NCBI RefSeq assembly: GCF_031877795.1
Contig: NC_133933.1
Coordinates: 69,816,503 to 69,880,502, forward strand
Length of the DNA: 64,000 nt
Source: Strix aluco
Taxonomy: Eukaryota > Chordata > Aves > Strigiformes > Strigidae
Direction: 5' to 3'
Of this stretch, positions 42,969-56,800 are shown piece by piece (positions within the stretch are counted from its first letter, which is position 1; the number at the start of each line of letters is the position of its first letter). The position numbers and the translations under genes were made by a program. The notes beneath the pieces were generated by a model, which was not told the DNA's origin, did not search any database, and saw nothing but the letters and a program-made list of their open reading frames with translations.

Positions 42969-45900
42969 TATAATCTTGGAGACTAGCCACTGTGTTGTCA
43001 GGGAGAATTAGGCTGAAGAAGCTTGGGAGGATTAGAAATGCTTATTAAAAGTAGATTTAAACTGTCTTTGTAAGATGACAAAACCAAATTGAGGATTTCT
43101 TACCCTGTGTCAGCCTTGGTTTTGATGTCTTCAGCAAATCATTATTTAAAATAATAAAAAGAGAACCTTAAATTGAGAAGGAAACTAGAGCATTTGTCCT
43201 TGATCTGCATTGTTTCTGTTAGTTTGTAAACTAGTTCATAAGTTCCCGAACAGGGAATTGCAAACCTTGAAGCTCTAGGAGGGGAGGGGCTGTCTCTGCA
43301 GCGTGAGCCACTATCGTTCCACTGCAGACCCACAGTGATGTCCCTGGAAAAGGGCAGTCTGGCACCTGAGTGGCCAGACAAAAGCACAGGGCATCATTAA
43401 TTTTCAAGTCTTAAGGCAAAAGCAGTTTTTTTTCATTTAAAGGCTGGAATACTCATAAATACTGTCTGCTGCAAGAGGAATAGATGCATGCCTCTCTGAT
43501 GCCTGAGTTTTAGAGTCACAGAAAGGATTCTTCTGCAGCCTGGTCAGCCATCTAGTGCTGGGGCAGGATGTGGTCATTATTAAAACTCATCTGGTTGCAA
43601 ATAGGAATAGAATCAGGTATCTGAATGTCTGAAGAATCTGAAATTGCAATGAGAAAATGCAGCTGAATTATTGGAGAGAGCCACTTGTGTATCTTTTCAT
43701 AGTTGGTTTGCGGATGAGTGTTGGACCGGCTCTTATTAAAGTCAGTGGTGCCTTGAGATGAGTGAAGAATTTCTTATGTTTTTTGTGGAAGTTTCTTTCA
43801 CAGTTTTGGTATCTGGATGGTTCAATGAAGGGTAAAAATCACCTGCTAATCTGTTTTAAGGAGTATGGATTTTGTTAAAAATATTTGGAATATAAAATAT
43901 ATTTTGAAATATACAGATTTGCTTTCAGCGCTGTATAAACTGAGGGTTGTGGATTATATACTATTTGAGATTTATTCAGGAAGAATATCAATATGGTTCT
44001 GTAAGATGTTTAAGATACTTTCTTGGTTGCTCCTTACACTAAACTAAACGAGCAGCTACTTGGAAAGACAGGCTGTTTCTATAGGATTTCTATACCTTTG
44101 TTTGGGGCAGATGTGACTGTCCATAAGGACCTGTCAGCTGCTGCTGGGTCATTCTGCTTAACCACATAGTGTCCCTGTCCCTTTGAAATGGTTTCTGTGA
44201 AGCACCGCTTACAGTTTTTCCTTGCAGAAACTTACCAGGAGAAACACTGTTTTTTGTAAGGAGGGTTGTATCTGATTCACAGAGTGTGGGAGATGCACAA
44301 ACCAGGACAGAGAAGGCAACCAGTGCTACAATCTACCTCTTGGGCTTTGCCACCCTTGGAGTGGTGCCCTCAGAAACCGAGGTCCCTCTCCAGGACTCAG
44401 ACTCTCCTCCTTCAGCATCTTCCCTATGCTCCCCATGCCAGCTCACACAGACAGGAGGCAATTTTTTTTAAAAGCAACTCTTTGCACAATTTATCCTGGT
44501 CTTGCCTTTCTTACTGGCACCTTTTTCCCTGCTCCAGCCTTCACCTGGCAGAACCAGCTCTGCTTTAAGGTTCTGCCTACCCCCTTGTGCCAACTTTCTT
44601 TCTGCAACTAAGGTCATTTAGGTTGGCTACATGATTTCTATGCAAGTCAATAGTTCTAGACTGGAAACAAACATTTTGTTCACTTGGTGTCAAAGGCATT
44701 CAGTGATGGAGCAATCTGCCATCATCAATTTAGTAACTTCCATGAACTTGTCAACCAATTGTAGCCTTGATCTCAATGTAGCTCTTCCCAGTGAAGAGGA
44801 AAATTCAGTTTGTTTCTTCTGGCAGACACTGGAGTGAGATTTTTTTTTTTTTAATCCCTACAGTTCTAATTTTATGACGAAACTGCACCTGAAAACAGGC
44901 AAGCGCCCAGTGAGCCAACCATTTCCTTGCAAGTCAACCCTCCTGCCATCTCCTCTGCCCCCGCCCCAAGATTTACTTCTGAACATTGCCAGGACAGTGG
45001 AAATTTGACCTCAAGTTTCTCTTTTCCCTCAGACATAAGATATCTCTAAACTCTCTAGCTAAACTGAAACTCCTCTGAATTTGCAGTAGAAATTATTTCT
45101 CAAAAAATATGTATGAGGTTTGTGATTCATCCATTTGCAAACACAGCTCTGCATAAAAAGGCTAAAGGGATATTTTGTAAACCATGCACATAGGCTAGAA
45201 GAGCTCTGAAAACCCAGAAATATTACTTAAAGACCACAAGACTAAATGAAAGTAAGAAAAATATTTGAAGGGAGAGGATGAGGTAGGGGAGACAGAAAAG
45301 GATCTTTCTATAGCTTGTGCTATAGAGAAGGGCAGAAACAAATATAACAACTGTAGGTCTGAGAAACTGGACATGACTGCAGAGGGTTGTACTGAATAAC
45401 ACTACGCAACATTGTTCTGGGCAATAAATGGTGGCTGACTGTCACCCAGTACAGATGACTCAAATTTTGGAAATTACTCTTCTATGAATAGCCTTCTAAA
45501 GCTGGCCTTCTCAGCCAGAAAAGCCATCTTTGCTGTTGTTGTTTTACAGCTTTGGGAGGGAAAAAACAGATTTTCTGCATGTTGTGTTTCATTTGTATCC
45601 TGAGGATTCGGTAGCTTAGTGGAGTCATTTTTGTTATGAGTCTAGGGAAGCGTTTAGATCCCTGAACTTTTCTTGACTTACCAGTTATGTTCTTGTTTTC
45701 TGGGAGAGGTGTGTGCAGAGCAAAAAAAAGTAAGGAGGACTGGAGCAGAGGCAGGATGTGTTAGGAAAGTTTGTAAAAGGATTAAGAAGACCAAAGTAGT
45801 GGCATCATAGTAATATCAAGGAATGGAGATATACAGGCATAATTCAGCTTGGCTATGCGTGAGTTGTAGTAAGACAACAGATATACCGGTCTCAAAAACT

Positions 45901-47838
45901 TAGACACTTAGCAAGCCAGATATTAAATCATATACAAAATTTCAGGAAGGCATAAATGTATTTGCTTTGACAGCACCCTTAAAGTTACAAAGGTTTGTAA
46001 ATCAATATGAGAAAGGAGAATGCAAGTTTATCACAGTTTAACCCAGTCTCTAACACGAGCTCTTTTTAGGAGCTGTTTGTTGTTTTGTTTCTTCTACTTA
46101 TCCGGGGTTGTAAAAATTTCCTTGGGTATGCATTACAGAATACTTCCCACTGTGCTGAGTAGTGCTTAATGACTATTAGTCGTTATGGTGCTAATAGTAC
46201 TGATTTGCTTTTAATGGGTGCCAAAGTACTTCAAGTGTTTACTATGTTAAAGATGTTGGGGGCAAGGGGATGAAGCAGACTTAAGAGGATGATTGGCACA
46301 AGGCTGGGGCTAGTCTGGGCTGGTGTGTGGGTGTCATCTCAGACAAAAACAAGTAGGTGACAACTGCACCTCCTAACCATGCTGTTTCTGAGGTAGTCAT
46401 GGGGAAATCATTAAGAAAACCAAACCCACAGACCAAACTAAACTGTCTGTTGAAACTCAGGCAACAGCCTAGTGGTAGGGTCTGAAGCCTGAAATGCTGT
46501 GGCATTCTTACCTAGGCTGCCTTTTCCCTCAAACTGTGTCAGAGCAACCTGGACAACCTGCACACCAGTCACCCTATTGATGACATTTTTCCACCAGCTG
46601 TAAGAGGACAGTTTGGTGATACACAGGGGAGAAAAGGTCCAAGATCTGCAGCCCAAGACCTGCAGATGCTGCCTGGAAAACCCTTGAGGGTGTTTTCAGA
46701 TCATTAGTCCAGATGAAGATTTGCTAGGAGAATAAACAGGTGACTGGATGTCTCTTGAACTATCGGTGATGTACTTCACCAAGAAGTCTCTTGACAAGAG
46801 GCTGCAAGCACATAAACTAGCAATTTGCAGGGAAGTTTGGGTTTGGACTGTAACCTCTTATCCTACCAGGGTTAACAAGAATATGGTGTTAAAATAATAC
46901 AGAAGCTCCTGAAAAATGCTGAGGAGTCATACTCTGATCTATACTTAGCACTGTAAAATTACAGTACAGTGCCAACAAACCAAAGTTCATTACTCGTAGA
47001 CCATCTATTTAATGGAAAATTGAGAGTTTGGCTGTTGCAATGTCAGGCTTGTAGGAATAGAGCGAGATGAATGAGGCTAAACAAAAAAGACATTATGATT
47101 TAAAGTCCATGAAATGCCACTACTTACTGAAAATGACACATTGTGCAACTAGGTTGGAAAGAAGTGGTCAACAACAGCGTTGGTATCACATGAGTCTTCT
47201 GAGGTTGTGACCACAGATGGATGTGTCCTGTGACCTCCTTCTCCAGCTTCCACAGAGGGTTTGGGGGAGAGCACTGAATTCACTGTTTCCTCGAGGAGCT
47301 CTGCTTCAAAAGCAGAACTATTATGGGCCCAGATATGTGAGCTCCAGAGCATTATGCTGCCAGAACAAATTGTCTGCTGGCAATAGTGGTATTGGTATTT
47401 TAAAGCAGATCTGTAAAACACTGACAGGGCAAGGGGCCATCAAAAAGCAAACACTGTGGTGTTTTGCTGATAAGTGTTAGTAGTGTGTTGACAGGGAGAA
47501 GAAGATGTGGTGTTGGGAATTGGTGACTTTAAAGGGCTTAGCTTCAGAGATGGGAAGTCCGTGAAGCAGTGGTGGAAGTGTGAGCTCCCCAGGCAGAGCC
47601 GCTGGGACTGGTCCCTGAAGCAGAAGAGCTTCGCCATGACCAGAGTGATTCCCCAACACTGCTGTCTCAGTGGCCTATCTTGATTTATCATATATCCCTT
47701 CTCAAAGGAAAAAATAAGATCCTCTCTAATCGCTCCTCCCAGCAGGGAATGTAATTCCCTGTATTTTTCCCTGCTGAGCAATTTCTGTATCTGGTTGATC
47801 TCAGTAGGGTGATTTTTTTCTTACTGGAGAAAGGAAAA

Positions 47839-47855
47839 GGGGGGGGGGGGGGGGG
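47839..47855. repeat. G17 homopolymer in a G-rich stretch
   Basis: A run of 17 guanines is followed by CTGGGAGGGGGCAGGAGGG. The strand could form a G-quadruplex, and the tract is prone to sequencing error. Confidence 0.9.
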
Positions 47856-50800
47856 CTGGGAGGGGGCAGGAGGGAACCAGCTTCTTTTCCTGCTCAGAGC
47901 TGGAGTAGCGTATGAAAACATTTGTCTTCAAAATGCTGTATCATAAAGAAATCATGGACTCTGGAAGAATTTTTTGTTTGCGAGGTGTTTCACAGGCCAT
48001 ATCATCACACAGCATCACCCAAGTCAGCTGCTTGAAATCTTGGCACCAGCATGGGGCATTTCAGGCAAAAAAACCCCAATCCCTTGCAAAAATGCAGTTT
48101 GGGGATGCCTCTGACCTCCCTTGGGAGGGAGGTTTGAGAAGATTGTTTTGTACACATGTATTCCAATATCCAGATTGCCCAAAAGCTGCTGCTCTTATAT
48201 TTGCACTGTTAATAGTTTGCTTGTGCAACTGCTGCGGAAATATTGCTTGTGCAGCCCCGGAGCCACAGGCTTTATGAAAGGAGCACTCCTGTTGATTTAC
48301 AGCTTTTAGACTGGCCAGCTGTAACTCCCAAGCCTGTGGGAATGGCTATCAGAAGCTGGTTTTCTATCTTTATGCCTTTTTCTCACAGAAATCTTTTCTC
48401 TTTGGGAGTGGTGAAAGGAGCCCCTGCTTTGGCACTTCTGTAGGAGAGTAAGAGTGGGGAGGAGGGGCTCCCTATCTTCTTGTGCAACCTCTTTCCTGCT
48501 TTCTTCCACCCCAACCATGAAGTGACCACACAACCTGACCTGAAGTAAATTTAGGAATCAAGTAATCAGTCTTGATCCTCATATTTAAAAGTTTCCCTAT
48601 AATTAAAATAAATACTTAAGATTTTCTTTTTTACTTGTTAGCTTTTCATACTAAAGAACTGCAGCTCCTGGAAGTTCAAAGCAAGCTCGGTTATGGGAAG
48701 AGGTAGGTCTTTTTCTCCTGCAGCCCAGAGGTGTTTTGACAAAATGTGATAGTCTATGTATTTTGTTAGTATCATGACTTGTGACTAATACAAAAGGAAT
48801 TAAAGCCTCAGTCAAAACAAAAGCCAGCAAATAGGCAGTCAGTTTTACATGATCTTTGTTCTCCCCTCACACCCACGTAGTTTAGCATGCCTGGAGTCAT
48901 CTGAAAGTTTATAAAGCAAACAAGGACCCAAATTCGTATCACCAGAAGAAAGTGTTAAATACACCCAGAAAGTCCCCACAAATAGTCCATGGCTATTGAG
49001 CTCAGCTGGTACAGTCACATATAGAAAGGTTACCTATATAAGTACAGGTTTCAGGCTTCAGTCTCATGGGTATATTAATAAACCTGTCATTGCCAAAAAT
49101 TGAAATAACACGTATTCATGCTTTGGATTGGTATTTTGTGCTCCAAGCAGTGATTTGTTCAGTTTTGTTTGGAAGACTCCAGCATCAGTGAAGTGAGCCC
49201 TAATTTGAAAATGTTTGTGCCTATGAACATTAGACAGCTGCAAATCTGTACGGTACTACTCATATGCTTTTCTCTTGCTGTTCAGAAGAAACGTCTGCGA
49301 TCTACTGTGGTCTGGACTTAAACTTTCTCAAAAAGTCTAGAAATCTCTCCATCATACTTATTGTTTCTTCTGCAACACTTGCATAACATCTTTGAAAAAA
49401 TGTCAGTGGTTCATAAAATAATATGTACTGATAACACTGTATCCTCAACATAGCTGTATTGTGAAAGAATAAGAATGCAAAAGTATACATAATTTTATCA
49501 GAGTAACTCTTAAATGACCAAACTGAGCATGGGAGAATATTTTACCAGATACAACATTCTCGTATGGTCATAAACCATCTGTGCAGATCCCTCTCCACAC
49601 AGCCAGCTACTGAGAAAGTGAATAGTGATTTTGCAAAGCGATTACAAGACTTTCTTGTACAAATATGGGGAAGGGCTGTATAACAAACCCGGAGAAAAAA
49701 AAAAATCAATTTCTTATCAAAACTATAATGAGCTAGGTTAGTTTAGAAGCTTTAAAAGCACAATTTTGTGTCCACTAATTTGGAAAGCACTGGGTTAGAG
49801 AATGGTTAGGGCAGTAAACCAAGGAGCAAAAGCAGTGTAGGGAAGGAAGGGAGAGATGGGGGAAAAAATGGCAGCTCCTGACTAGGAAAGTGATGGTGAA
49901 TATTTGGGATTTGTCTGGGAGAGCAATCTTTTTACCCAGCTCAGATGCAGTAAGAACAGGACGTGTGGCAGCCCAAACGTGCTTCCAATTGTATTACAAC
50001 GGTTAAAATCTCTTACAATGATAATTTGTCATTAAACATTGGAATTTAGATTTCCCATTAAGTTTTTTATCTAGATTTATGTTCTGCTATCTCCTGCTGA
50101 TGTGAAGGCCAGAACAGCTACTGTGACTCTGATGTCTGATCACCATGAAACGTTGCCCAGAAATCTCTGCACCCAATTCACAGCTCTGGGTTGAGCTGGC
50201 GTGTACCTGCATGTAGGACCACGGGTCCAGCCTGCAGGGCAGCATCTTTTGGGAAGCTGGCCAGGCATTTATGGTTACCATTTAACTTTTCCATGCAGTT
50301 GTCCTTCTTGTTTTGAATTTGAATGGCTTTTGCTTTCAATGATGCAGTTGGGTCGTATCTTTATTTACAGATTATGTTTTTTACTGTAATTTTATCCATA
50401 GGTATTTACAGGCCATGATCAACTCATTTCTTACCTTGACTCAGAGCTAAGAAATGGAAAGAGATTTCTGAGACTTTCAGTGAGTCTTTCAGTTATTTTC
50501 TGTATATTTTCAGTTTCTCAAATGTCTTTTCAGTGTGTGGACAGAGCATAGCAATACTTGCCTCATTCCCTGGCAACACAGCCAGTTCTCCTCTCTCTCA
50601 TCATTTCGCACTTGGGGGCTCCTGCTTAGCTGATTATTTAGCAAGGTGCCTCGGTCTCTTTCATCATCACTGCTTCCTGGGTACTTTTTCTGTCACATAC
50701 CTGCGACCTTATTTTTTTCTACACTTGATGTTATGGTGTGGCACTTTTGTATTCCTTCTTCGTGTCTGCTGTGTGTCCCCTGAAGTTAGTGATCCATTGC

Positions 50801-53800
50801 TAACTTCACCAATGTTAAGAGGTGATGTCATTTGTTAATTTTAAGGATTTTAATTTAATTGCTTTTTGACATATTCTTTTCACTTTCATAGTAACAGTGC
50901 TTGTCATTCTAGGTTTGAAACTTGACAAAAGCTTCTATGACCATGCAAGCAACTCAACAAATCTAGGAGAAAACTCCAGACATTTTAATGATGACCATGT
51001 GGAACACCATCTTTTGGAAATCTTACAGTAAACTTACCTTCAAATCAGCAGGCAAGAATCTTGTTCCTCCACCTTTGTACACTTTATATGCATACACTTT
51101 ATTTATAAACTCCACATTTCAACAAAACTTTATTCTTTGCTTAAATACAAGCCATCTTATGTGTGCATAAATATTTGGGGTGTGTGTTATATATACAGGA
51201 GCAAAATGTATTGCATCAGTTCTAAGTAAAAAACTCAGCTCAGCAGAGTGCTTGAAAGTTTGAGAGATGGGTATTTTTTTTCCACCAAGGAATGTTTTCC
51301 TTCTTAAAAGCAAGGTTACTTCTCCTGTTTGCATTAGGAATTCACCACTGACTTCAGTGAAAAGAGGATTGGGTTCAATAGTTTGCTGTGTTGAAAAATT
51401 CTGGGAACTTTTCTGTGATGGAGTAACTGCAAGCTAATCTTCATAATTTGTTGGGAAGACAGATGCTACTGTTGTTGTCCAAAGGATGCAGTACATTTGG
51501 CACCCTCTTTCTGTCACATTTTTATTTCTTATGTGTATTTATAGCTTTGGCTATGCAGGCTGTTTGCACAGAGGGTAGGGCACGGGGATGCTCTCCACTT
51601 CTGCAGAACAACACATTCCCCCAAAGGCACCAAGTCCCACCTCCTGCTCTCCGTCTGCTTTGTGTTTGTTCTGCTAATTTTGACATTATAAATAAGAAAG
51701 GGAAATTAAACCCAGAAGTAAGTTATGCTCTCTGAATCCATCTGTCCAATTAGGAAAAAAAGTAGAGATTGTTCATTTAGATTTAGAAAACTGGATGCCT
51801 ATCGATCTTTGTGGAGGCTTTACAGGAGGGATGGTCTTCAGCTTCTTACAGAAGTTGTACAGGTTGAAAACCTATAACCACCAGTTGGTTTCCGAACTAT
51901 ACCAAGACAGAGAACAAGGCAGCGAGGGGTAGGGACCAGGAAGCACCTTTCTCCCCTCCAAGAGCAGCTGTGTTGGCTTCCACACAGTCAAATAAACACT
52001 TAAGGTGGAGAACAGCAGTTATGGACTTAAATTGCTGCTTCCAAGATTAGCCACCTAGCAGAGCTTTCTAATGGAAAGAATGGTGATGGGTCAGAGTCGA
52101 TCCTACCCAAAGGGAGAAGGAGAGAGGAAAAGAGAAAAAAATCCATGCTGATGGACATTGTAAAGGGGAAGCTAGACAGACATCCCTCAGGTCTGACACA
52201 GGTAAAAGCTGATCCTGCCCCGGAGTCAGGGTTTGACTTACATGGTCTCAGGAAATTAATTCTCATCTGGGAAGTGCATTACTCTGATAAAGATTTTCAT
52301 TTTGATTTTAGCCAGTCTGTTTTAAGGGGGGGGAAAAAAAAAAAATCAACAGGTGTATTCTCAATCTGAGAATTATTTAACAACCTGCACTATTTATTTT
52401 TTTTAGTAAAAGAGATGTTACTATAAAATCGTTATTAACCCATTAGCATATACTCTGTCTCTCAGAAATTTAGCATTATGTGGAGATAGCAACATACAAT
52501 ATTTAATTAACCAATAAAATCTATGATAATCTCTGTACAATCTTGATATAACCAGTAAAAAAAAAAAAAAGTTGAATAACTTTGGTTTTTCAGATTTCTA
52601 CTCATGCTTGAAATTGCAAGGACACAGCAGAGAGAACTAATTTGACTCAATTTTTTTCACTGGTGTCATTGTGGTGAAAGTCATCCTGGCACCAGTTGCT
52701 CTTCTTCCTGGGGCTGACTGGCTTCCTGCACTCTGCCTCTACTCCGAATAAATGGATTTATCTGGCTGTATGAGAGGAAGAGAATAGAAGGTACTTTTTA
52801 GATTAAGAAATATTAGAAAATAGTCAATATTTTATAGTGTTTAATCCAGCCAGATGTTTTGTGTAATCACCAAAATCTTTGGGATGGAATTTTTAATGGG
52901 ACTATGAGAAACCAATTTAGAGGTGTACCATAAACCACACAAAATCAGAAGCCTCAGACTCCTTGTTCGTTTTGAAAAATTACTGTATACAACTCTAAAT
53001 TTTGGGGTTTTTTTTAATTTTTCAGCTATGGTTTGTGTTCATTTAAAGTTAGAGAGATTTCTCTCCAAAATATATGCTGTTTTCATACTCATTATATATA
53101 ATGATTTTCTCATTAATTCAGGCCTACAGGTTACAACCGTAAGACCTGTATGTAAACTGAACGTGGCAGGTTTTAGAGCTGGGTGCAATACCCGGGTTTA
53201 GAGGATGATAGTGAGTTCTGGGAAGTAAGAGCTGCACTTTGCCTCCTGGTGCTACCCTATTGCGGATGCTCCCAGGTGTTGATAGGATCTGGGGAGCAAA
53301 AGGCAAAGAGATGATGCCTTTCTATTGTTCCTTAATGAGTCAATTAATTACGAAGACTTAGCCTGATCATGGGTAGTGACCTACCACCTGATTTACCCGT
53401 GCTGGTGTGTTGTGGCATTTAAGCATTCTTGCCAGAGAGCAGCCCAGCAAGAGCTGCCTGATCTGTCTGTTTGCAGGCAACAGGGTATCCCAGAGACATA
53501 AAAAGGTTTGGATTCAGCCTGTTTCTCGTGTATCCTGTGCTCTGCGGCATACTTTGGGTTAGACGCCTGCCGGCTGTTCTCTTATGCAATGTAGCTTACA
53601 TGCAGATATACATTACAAATTAATGCAGTGTCTTTTATAAACGTTTTATAAACTACCTAGACAATAGCAACACCATTTGTTAACAGAGGGCAACAAGATG
53701 TCTGTTCTCACCTGTGAAAATTAAATGAAGCACCTTTTATTTACCCTTTTAATGTAATGATTTTTATGCCCCATTGGAATGATCTACATAAATCCAGATT

Positions 53801-56800
53801 TTGACATCAGTGTGATGCAAGAGGGTTAGAGAAGCTGGAATCTTGTTACAGTGGGAGAATACCTACACAGAATAAACCCAGCTTCACTGACAATCCTGTT
53901 GGTGTTCAATGCAGATGGAGGACCAAGAGTGGGAAGGTTTGTGGGTTGAACTTAATATTGTCTCCAAAATGCTGAGCCAGCAGGATGGGCTCCTAGGGAA
54001 CATTACTACCAGCAGAAGTAAGAGGAGCTGGAAAACTCTGCTGTCTTGATCCAAGGCCAAGACTGCTCCAAGAAGAGGAAGGTGGAAATGTTCCACCTGT
54101 GCCGCTGCTGGTGCCAAACATTTCCTCAGGCACACACGATGATCTGACTGGTCTTAAACATTTGTTTAAAGTATTTATCTTAGAGAAAAAAACCTTCAAG
54201 TTGGGAACAACTGTTTTGTCTTAACCTTCTTGATTAAGGTGGGACAACAGAGCATCATGCTTATTTTGTTGATGTTTATTGAAGCTGCACTTAGGAGAAC
54301 AGTGATATGGCCATGCAAATATGCCAGAGGTTTTGTATTTACCATTCCTATGCCTTCCTGTGTTTTTCTGAAAAGATATCAAAAAGGCATTGACTAGCTC
54401 TGAGGGGGGAAGTATATGGCTCCATCGTGTCTTCTGAAAATGGAAGCCCTCTGAAAGCGAGATATCAGTTAAAGTGGGGAATCAAGCTCTCCAGCATTTC
54501 AGTCTATGTTTTTTTTCTGGAATTTGCTATATTACTTAATCTTTTGGTCTTTACAGTTTTATTTTTCCCTTTGTCCTTTTTCCACTCCATTTCCCAAATA
54601 CTTGAGAATTATTTTTACATTGTAAAGTGGGAAATGCCTACAATGTAATTGATCGCTGTAAACAGAGTAACTGCAGGAAGGCCTTTAATTCTCTTTCTGT
54701 GCATTTTATGTACTTGTTTTGCATTTGTCTTTTCTTTTGCTGGGGTAGTAGAGAAGAAGACACAGTTGGTTTTGCTTTTGGGTTGGCATACTGAGGAGAT
54801 ATAAATTCTTCTTATGAAGTAATATAGATTTATCACTGGAGCTGGAGGCAATGTTTGGGACCAGTAAGTACAGAGGAGGACCATTTCTACCTTTCTGTTC
54901 CTGAAGCAGCCTGACCTTGGCTCAAATTAGGACAGTTTGGGAGCTCTGCTGTGATACCTGCAACCTATGTTTTAAATGCTCTGTTAATCTCAAACTAGTA
55001 TAAATAAAGACCAGTATGCTTTTAGCTATTCTTATGATGAGTTTGGACTCATGTTTGTTGATGTTTTAAACGACTTGCCTGAGGACAGAAAAATAAAATC
55101 AATGTTAGAAAAAAATTATTTTCCCAATCCTGTGCTTGGGGCACTAGCAGAATGATTTAGCTTTCTTTTCCACACTGTCAGGCTGGTTTCTGCAGACATT
55201 GCCAAATTTCCAAATACCTTGACTCAAGTTCATAAAAACTACTTCTCTTGGGAGAGAAAATTGTAGGGCAAGAGTTTTATTAGACCAGTTGGAAAAGCCT
55301 ACAAGCTTTACAGCAAAGAGTCTCTCATTTCTCTTGCTTGTGGTTGTTGTCTTTTCCCTTCTTTTACAAGTACCTCTGCGAAAGGAGGCACTTAGCCGCA
55401 GTCAGTCATGCAGTGTAATGCTGGGAGCTGATTCCCAGCAAGTGCCACAAGGGGATACCTCAGCAATGGCATTTCTACCCGCTTGTATCTCCTCAGGTGT
55501 GGGGAAGACTTCATTCCCCTTCATTTGAATTTAACCCAATCTCAATGTTTTTACTTTTTACTGAGTGTATCTGTTCTGGCGCTGATGTTCCCTGAAGATG
55601 GATACCTTTTAACATATGTACCTGTAGGTATAAGTACTATTTTAAAATGGTTACTTATACTCCATATATATCTTTGCTAAGTTAATACACATGTAATTAC
55701 AATTCTACCTGTCTGCCCATCTATCTATCTGTCACACAGGGCATACACAGTTTAAATGCTTTTTGTATATGTTTCACAGCAGATTTTCTTTACAGTAATT
55801 GCTATGTACTGCTCTTCGCAGCATTACTCACAGGTACCTGGTGATGCGTTTGTATGTAATGTATTTGTATGCATTTCTTGCAGGACTGAGAGGATCCTTA
55901 CACAGATGGTTTCAAATGTTTCTATACTAATTAGACAAGGGGTGTCTGGTGCAGGAGTATTTTTAGGTAAGTGGTGTGTTCGAGGGAGACAGTCATGTTG
56001 TTGCTCTGGATGAAACCCACTGTCACTGTCAGCTCCAAGCAATTTTTAAGATTTGTTTCTTACACAGCTTAACTAGCTCACTAGCTGAGGGCCAGCTTTC
56101 TTCTGGATAGTCACAGGTTGTTGTTTCAGCTGTACCATGTTCTTTCTTTCCTTACAGCTTTGGGAATTGGTGGGTGGAGTGTCTCCTACAACAAAGTGCA
56201 CTGGTTTGTATCAAAAGATGTCTATGTTTTTAGTAAGTTTTCAATGCTTTATAGATCGTGTGCTTTTTTTCTTAAATATTTGTGATATGAACAAGAAGGT
56301 GCTGTATTTTAATCAGTGCTTTAGTATATGAACCATGCTGTGCAATGGTGTGAGTGAGCACTTGGCAAGATCATCTTTAGTAATGGTAGTAAGAGACTTT
56401 AAAAAGCAAAACACTTGCTTAATCTTTCTGTGCTTGGTTAGGTGAGTGCCTTCCTCAAGAAGAGAAGTGGTGGGATTGAGTTCAGCCATGCGAAGGTGGT
56501 AATCTGATGTTGCCCTGTGCTCCTGCCAGCAGAATTACTTCTAGTCCAAGGCTCAGATTTAGACTGTGTTTTCTTTATAAGTTTGGTCTCTTAATGATGC
56601 AAAAAATTTTTGGTGAAGTCATCAAAGTCTCTTAATATGAGTTTTGGGAATTGTACTACTCTGCCCACAAAGTGCTGCTTGTAACTGTACTAGGAAAGTT
56701 TTATTACATGAGTATTGTTCTTGGGATTATAAATAGCAGCAAGTTGAAAAAGGTTGGTTTTGTCACAGTATGTGTAGATCAAGTGTGCAGTTCTACAAAA

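Noticed and set aside
44266-44837. Open frames of 60-100 codons at 44.3-44.8 kb
   Set aside because: Several overlapping frames are open at once, with no splice support and no recognisable domain.
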